Origin: Pseudomonas sp. RIT409
GTDB taxonomy: Bacteria; Pseudomonadota; Gammaproteobacteria; Pseudomonadales; Pseudomonadaceae
Direction of reading: 5' to 3'
Assembly (NCBI RefSeq): GCF_003052515.2
Contig: NZ_QARE02000016.1
Span: 1-64,000, forward strand
Length of the DNA: 64,000 nt
Part shown: positions 61,101 through 64,000 of the stretch, one piece after another
Position numbering within the stretch: position 1 is the first letter of the stretch
Layout of the letters: each line of letters opens with the position of its first letter
Notes under the pieces: model-generated
The model's input: only the letters and a program-made list of their open reading frames with translations
Told to the model about the DNA's origin: nothing
The model's database searches: none
Program-made: the position numbers and the translations under genes

Positions 61101-62606
61101 ATGGCGCATAACGAAGCAGTCGATGTGGTATTGGTCGGGGCAGGCATCATGAGTGCCACCCTCGCAGTACTGCTCAAGGAACTGGACCCGGGCCTCAAGA
61201 TCGAGGTGGTCGAGTTGATGGACTCAGGTGCCGCGGAGAGTTCCAACCCCTGGAACAACGCCGGAACCGGTCACGCAGGCCTGTGTGAGCTGAACTACAC
61301 CCCTCAGGCGGCCGATGGCTCCATCGACACCAAAAAAGCGATTCACATCAACACGCAGTTCGAAGTCTCTAAGCAGTTCTGGGCCTATCTGGCACGCAAG
61401 GGCACTTTTGGCTCCGCGCGCTCCTTCATCACGCCCGTTCCCCACCTGAGCTACGTCGAAGGCGAGAAAGGTGTTGCTTACCTGAAGAAGCGCTTTGAAG
61501 CGCTGCGCAAGCATCACGCGTTTTCAGCGATGGAATACACCGAAGACAAGGCCAAGATGGCCGAGTGGATGCCCTTGATGATGCCGGGCCGCCCGGCAGA
61601 CCAGCGCTTGGCAGCCACCCGCGTCATGCATGGCACCGACGTCAACTTCGGCGCGCTGACCAACCAACTGCTCAAGCATCTGGCCAGCGCGCCGGACGCT
61701 CAAGTGAAGTATTGCAAGCGGGTCACCGGTCTGAGCCGCAAGGGCGAAGGCTGGAGCGTGACCATCAAGGACGTCAACAGCGGCAGCACGCGTGATATCG
61801 ACGCTCGGTTCGTGTTCCTCGGTGCCGGAGGCGCGGCGCTGCCGCTGCTGCAAATGTCCGGTATCGAGGAAGGCAAGGGCTTTGGTGGCTTCCCGGTCAG
61901 TGGCCAATGGCTGCGCTGCGACAACCCTGAAGTGGTCAAGCGCCATCAGGCCAAGGTCTACAGCCAGGCCGCGGTGGGCTCGCCGCCCATGTCGGTTCCA
62001 CACCTGGACACCCGTGTCGTGGACGGCAAGACTTCCCTGCTGTTCGGACCGTACGCCGGCTTTACCACCAAGTTCCTCAAGCATGGGTCGATCATGGACC
62101 TGCCCTTGTCGATCCGCGCAGCCAACATCGCGCCGATGCTGGCGGTGGCCCGCGACAACATGGACCTGACCAAATACCTGATCAGCGAAGTGAGGCAGTC
62201 GATGGAACAGCGTCTGGAATCGTTGCGCCGTTTCTATCCCGAGGCCAAAGCCGAAGACTGGCGTCTGGAAGTGGCAGGGCAGCGCGTGCAAATCATCAAG
62301 AAAGATCCGAAGAAAGGCGGCGTTCTGCAATTCGGTACCGAACTGGTTTCGGCCAAGGATGGTTCCCTCGCCGCCCTGCTGGGCGCCTCCCCAGGCGCTT
62401 CGGTCACGGTGTCGATCATGCTGGAATTGATCGAGCGCTGCTTCCCGGAAAAAGCCAAAACCGAATGGGCCGCCAAACTCGACGAAATCTTCCCGGCGCG
62501 TGAAAAGGCCCTGGAAAGCGATGCGCAGTTGTACCAACGCATCGCGGCTCAGAGCGACGAGAGCCTGGAGCTGGTTTCCAACAGCCCCGCGGCAAGCTTC
62601 GCTTGA
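61101..62606 (+). CDS. mqo: Malate:quinone oxidoreductase
   Basis: A protein of 501 residues, the usual length of Mqo, with the FAD-binding VVLVGAGIMSATLAVLL (about 9-25) and the family block NPWNNAGTGHAGLCELNY (about 50-67), and FVFLGAGGAALPLLQ in the middle. Mqo is a membrane-associated flavoenzyme that oxidises malate to oxaloacetate and passes electrons to quinone. It replaces or supplements soluble malate dehydrogenase in the TCA cycle of Pseudomonas. GGAGACGCGTTA precedes the ATG. A terminator follows directly. Confidence 0.96.
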   Translation: MAHNEAVDVVLVGAGIMSATLAVLLKELDPGLKIEVVELMDSGAAESSNPWNNAGTGHAGLCELNYTPQAADGSIDTKKAIHINTQFEVSKQFWAYLARKGTFGSARSFITPVPHLSYVEGEKGVAYLKKRFEALRKHHAFSAMEYTEDKAKMAEWMPLMMPGRPADQRLAATRVMHGTDVNFGALTNQLLKHLASAPDAQVKYCKRVTGLSRKGEGWSVTIKDVNSGSTRDIDARFVFLGAGGAALPLLQMSGIEEGKGFGGFPVSGQWLRCDNPEVVKRHQAKVYSQAAVGSPPMSVPHLDTRVVDGKTSLLFGPYAGFTTKFLKHGSIMDLPLSIRAANIAPMLAVARDNMDLTKYLISEVRQSMEQRLESLRRFYPEAKAEDWRLEVAGQRVQIIKKDPKKGGVLQFGTELVSAKDGSLAALLGASPGASVTVSIMLELIERCFPEKAKTEWAAKLDEIFPAREKALESDAQLYQRIAAQSDESLELVSNSPAASFA

Positions 62607-62636
62607 TTCAGGAGTCATCCTGAATCGGTGAGATGA

Positions 62637-62673
62637 CTGAAGGCCCCGCCCCCGCAGCGGGGCCTTCAGTTTT
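62637..62673 (+). terminator. Intrinsic terminator after mqo
   Basis: CTGAAGGCCCCGC (62637-62649) and GCGGGGCCTTCAG (62657-62669) form a 13-bp perfect stem with a 7-nt loop followed by TTTT. Confidence 0.93.
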
Positions 62674-62739
62674 ACGGAACGAGCTGTTCAGCAGAGCGCT
62701 CAGCTTTCGAAGACAATCTGCGAATGTCGATTCTCTCTG

Positions 62740-63849
62740 TTATGGGTGCCTGTACTGAGGCCTTGTCCGCCCCCAGGCAGCCTTGTCCGACTTTGGAGCG
62801 GCCCACGTCATCAGGCCGCTCGAATACATCGTGCCATCCGTGTCTTCCACAATGACGGTTGCGGTTTTGAGCATCGAATGGAAATACAGATAAGGCTCTG
62901 GCACAACGAATGAGACAAAACCTGGTCCGTCCTCTTCAAGCAAAACAGTTTGAGCAAAAGGTTCTGCTGCGACTCCAAACAGATGAAAAGTTACCCGACT
63001 GCCACGTCCGACGGGCTGATTGATCCTTGAGCTGAACCTGCAAGCGGGAATCCCCCCGATATCCTCTACTACAGGATACAGATACCAATCCATCTCAAGA
63101 TCCGGGTCGGTCTCATAAACAGAGTCCGCATCCATCCAACTTGGCAAGGCAGCAGTTATCGGAATAGATCTGCGCAATGTTGTACTCCTCCAAAGTTCTC
63201 CGTACCGTACCTCCCCTGCTTTACGCATAACAGCCAGGTACTTTAAGCGTTTGCTAGGCAACGTCTGGGAATATTCTTTCGGGTATTTGATATAGATTCC
63301 ATTATCGATATCAGACTGCTGCAGCGTTAACTGCGCAGCAAAACCGAGAGAAACAGGGGACTCATCCACCACGACCTGCACAACGTCGCCCACTTCCATG
63401 CCATAGTATTTCGAAAACTCGAACGTCAGCCCCTTGTCGAGCAGATCTACCGGAATGGCTCCATCACTGGCCCCAACCACACTCACCGATGGGGCGAAGC
63501 GTTCCACGCGGAACGAGAACGGCTCCGACATTCCACCCGAGGTGAGGTTTGCATACCCGACAATTCCACTACCAGGATCATAATTAGCAGCAAAACCGCG
63601 TATCACAATACGCAACTCTTTTTCCGGATCAGCCAGTGTCGCCCGTTCCCAGTAACCAAAAAAGTAGGCAGCAATCTCATCACCACTGACGCCATTGGGT
63701 TGAGGGGGGACGATAACAACGACGCCATTTATAAATGTATCCCATGGCAAATAGTCACCTTCCGCATCACTCTCCAGACCAACGATTGAACACGGCGGAA
63801 GATACCCTTCCTGTTTAACAATGCATCTTAGTTCCTTAAGCGCACTCAT
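62740..63849 (-). CDS. Hypothetical protein, probably beta-rich
   Basis: A protein of 369 residues without signal peptide or membrane segments. The composition is rich in Val, Ser, Tyr and Asp, with many alternating hydrophobic stretches (GVVVIVPPQP, LRIVIRGFA, VVQVVVDES, KTATVIVEDTDGTMY), suggesting several beta-sandwich or Ig-like domains. The start has GGAGAT eight bases upstream. GC content is lower than in the core, and the flanking DNA to the right is AT-rich, so this is probably the start of a second accessory region. It may be a surface, toxin-associated or phage-tail-like protein; I do not recognise the family. Confidence 0.65.
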   Translation of the reverse strand: MSALKELRCIVKQEGYLPPCSIVGLESDAEGDYLPWDTFINGVVVIVPPQPNGVSGDEIAAYFFGYWERATLADPEKELRIVIRGFAANYDPGSGIVGYANLTSGGMSEPFSFRVERFAPSVSVVGASDGAIPVDLLDKGLTFEFSKYYGMEVGDVVQVVVDESPVSLGFAAQLTLQQSDIDNGIYIKYPKEYSQTLPSKRLKYLAVMRKAGEVRYGELWRSTTLRRSIPITAALPSWMDADSVYETDPDLEMDWYLYPVVEDIGGIPACRFSSRINQPVGRGSRVTFHLFGVAAEPFAQTVLLEEDGPGFVSFVVPEPYLYFHSMLKTATVIVEDTDGTMYSSGLMTWAAPKSDKAAWGRTRPQYRHP

Positions 63850-64000
63850 CTTGGATCTCCATTTTTTGAGAGAGGTGGCCTATTCAACAGTAGATCACTG
63901 AGCTTTAATCACTAGAATGATTCACGATAACCTTCAAAATCGATCGCTATAACTGAAAAATAAAGTACCAGAAATTAAGCTGCTTTCTGACAACTTGAGG
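63850..64000. other. AT-rich right edge
   Basis: This 151-nt stretch holds the promoter region of the hypothetical gene on the minus strand. I see no other gene; the composition is AT-rich. Confidence 0.35.

Noticed and set aside
61524..62618. A 364-codon open frame opposite mqo
   Set aside because: It lies within the certain mqo gene on the other strand and shows only low-complexity His/Gln/Arg composition.

Overview
The window comes from a gamma-proteobacterial chromosome that is almost certainly a Pseudomonas of the fluorescens/putida/syringae lineage. The core is GC-rich with typical Pseudomonas gene families: a folE-folM-folX block, an AlkK-like ligase with DUF1302/DUF1329 proteins and a MalT-like regulator, rsmC, mqo and pta without an adjacent ackA. 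REP-type inverted repeats and LexA boxes of the CTG-N10-CAG type are also present. From memory, gene order at about 16-25 kb resembles P. aeruginosa PA3427-PA3439 and at about 26-38 kb PA0833-PA0849. This was not checked against a database.

Layout. 1-3.5 kb: low-GC accessory DNA with the 3' end of an unrecognised gene, an OLD-like ATPase/TOPRIM nuclease (probable phage defence), an intact psiE-like gene and, at the edge, a truncated second psiE. 3.9-11.3 kb: SOS gene yebG, a secreted esterase, an ArgH-like lyase with a LysR regulator and a divergent class II aldolase, a leucine-dehydrogenase-like protein lacking a catalytic lysine, and a SirB1-like protein. 11.2-15.8 kb: a 1145-residue dermonecrotic-toxin-like protein and an orphan gene. 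16-25.9 kb: an aldolase/hydrolase/SDR operon, lrgAB with a LysR regulator, a flavodoxin, the monapterin genes folM-folE-folX, and an overlapping DUF1244/HopJ pair.

25.9-40.3 kb: trxB and a 2-Cys peroxiredoxin, cysZ, a glycosyltransferase preceded by a 38-nt palindrome, an old-yellow-enzyme homologue, a REPIN, glutathione peroxidase, slyD, pta, a PlsC-type acyltransferase, an OmpA lipoprotein, an MBL hydrolase and an HD-GYP protein. 40.4-48.8 kb: MalT-like regulator, DUF1329, DUF1302 and AlkK-like ligase, a likely medium-chain acyl utilisation unit. 49-64 kb: LysE-type exporter, D-2-hydroxyacid dehydrogenase, rsmC, a yybP-ykoY manganese riboswitch in front of a GDT1/UPF0016 transporter, an M48 protease, a chemoreceptor, a divergent SRAP protein behind a G12 tract, two small Cys/regulatory proteins, a second acyltransferase with a long inverted repeat in its leader, a YajG lipoprotein, mqo, and at the right edge a lower-GC, probably beta-rich protein of unknown function.

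Most of the window is ordinary core metabolism. The best candidates for new biology are the left-edge island (OLD-like nuclease behind two palindromes, one LexA-like), the large toxin-like protein, the 38-nt palindrome, the structured leader of the second acyltransferase, the G12 tract before the SRAP gene, and the 730-nt non-coding stretch before mqo. No transposase, integrase, CRISPR array, rRNA or tRNA gene was seen.
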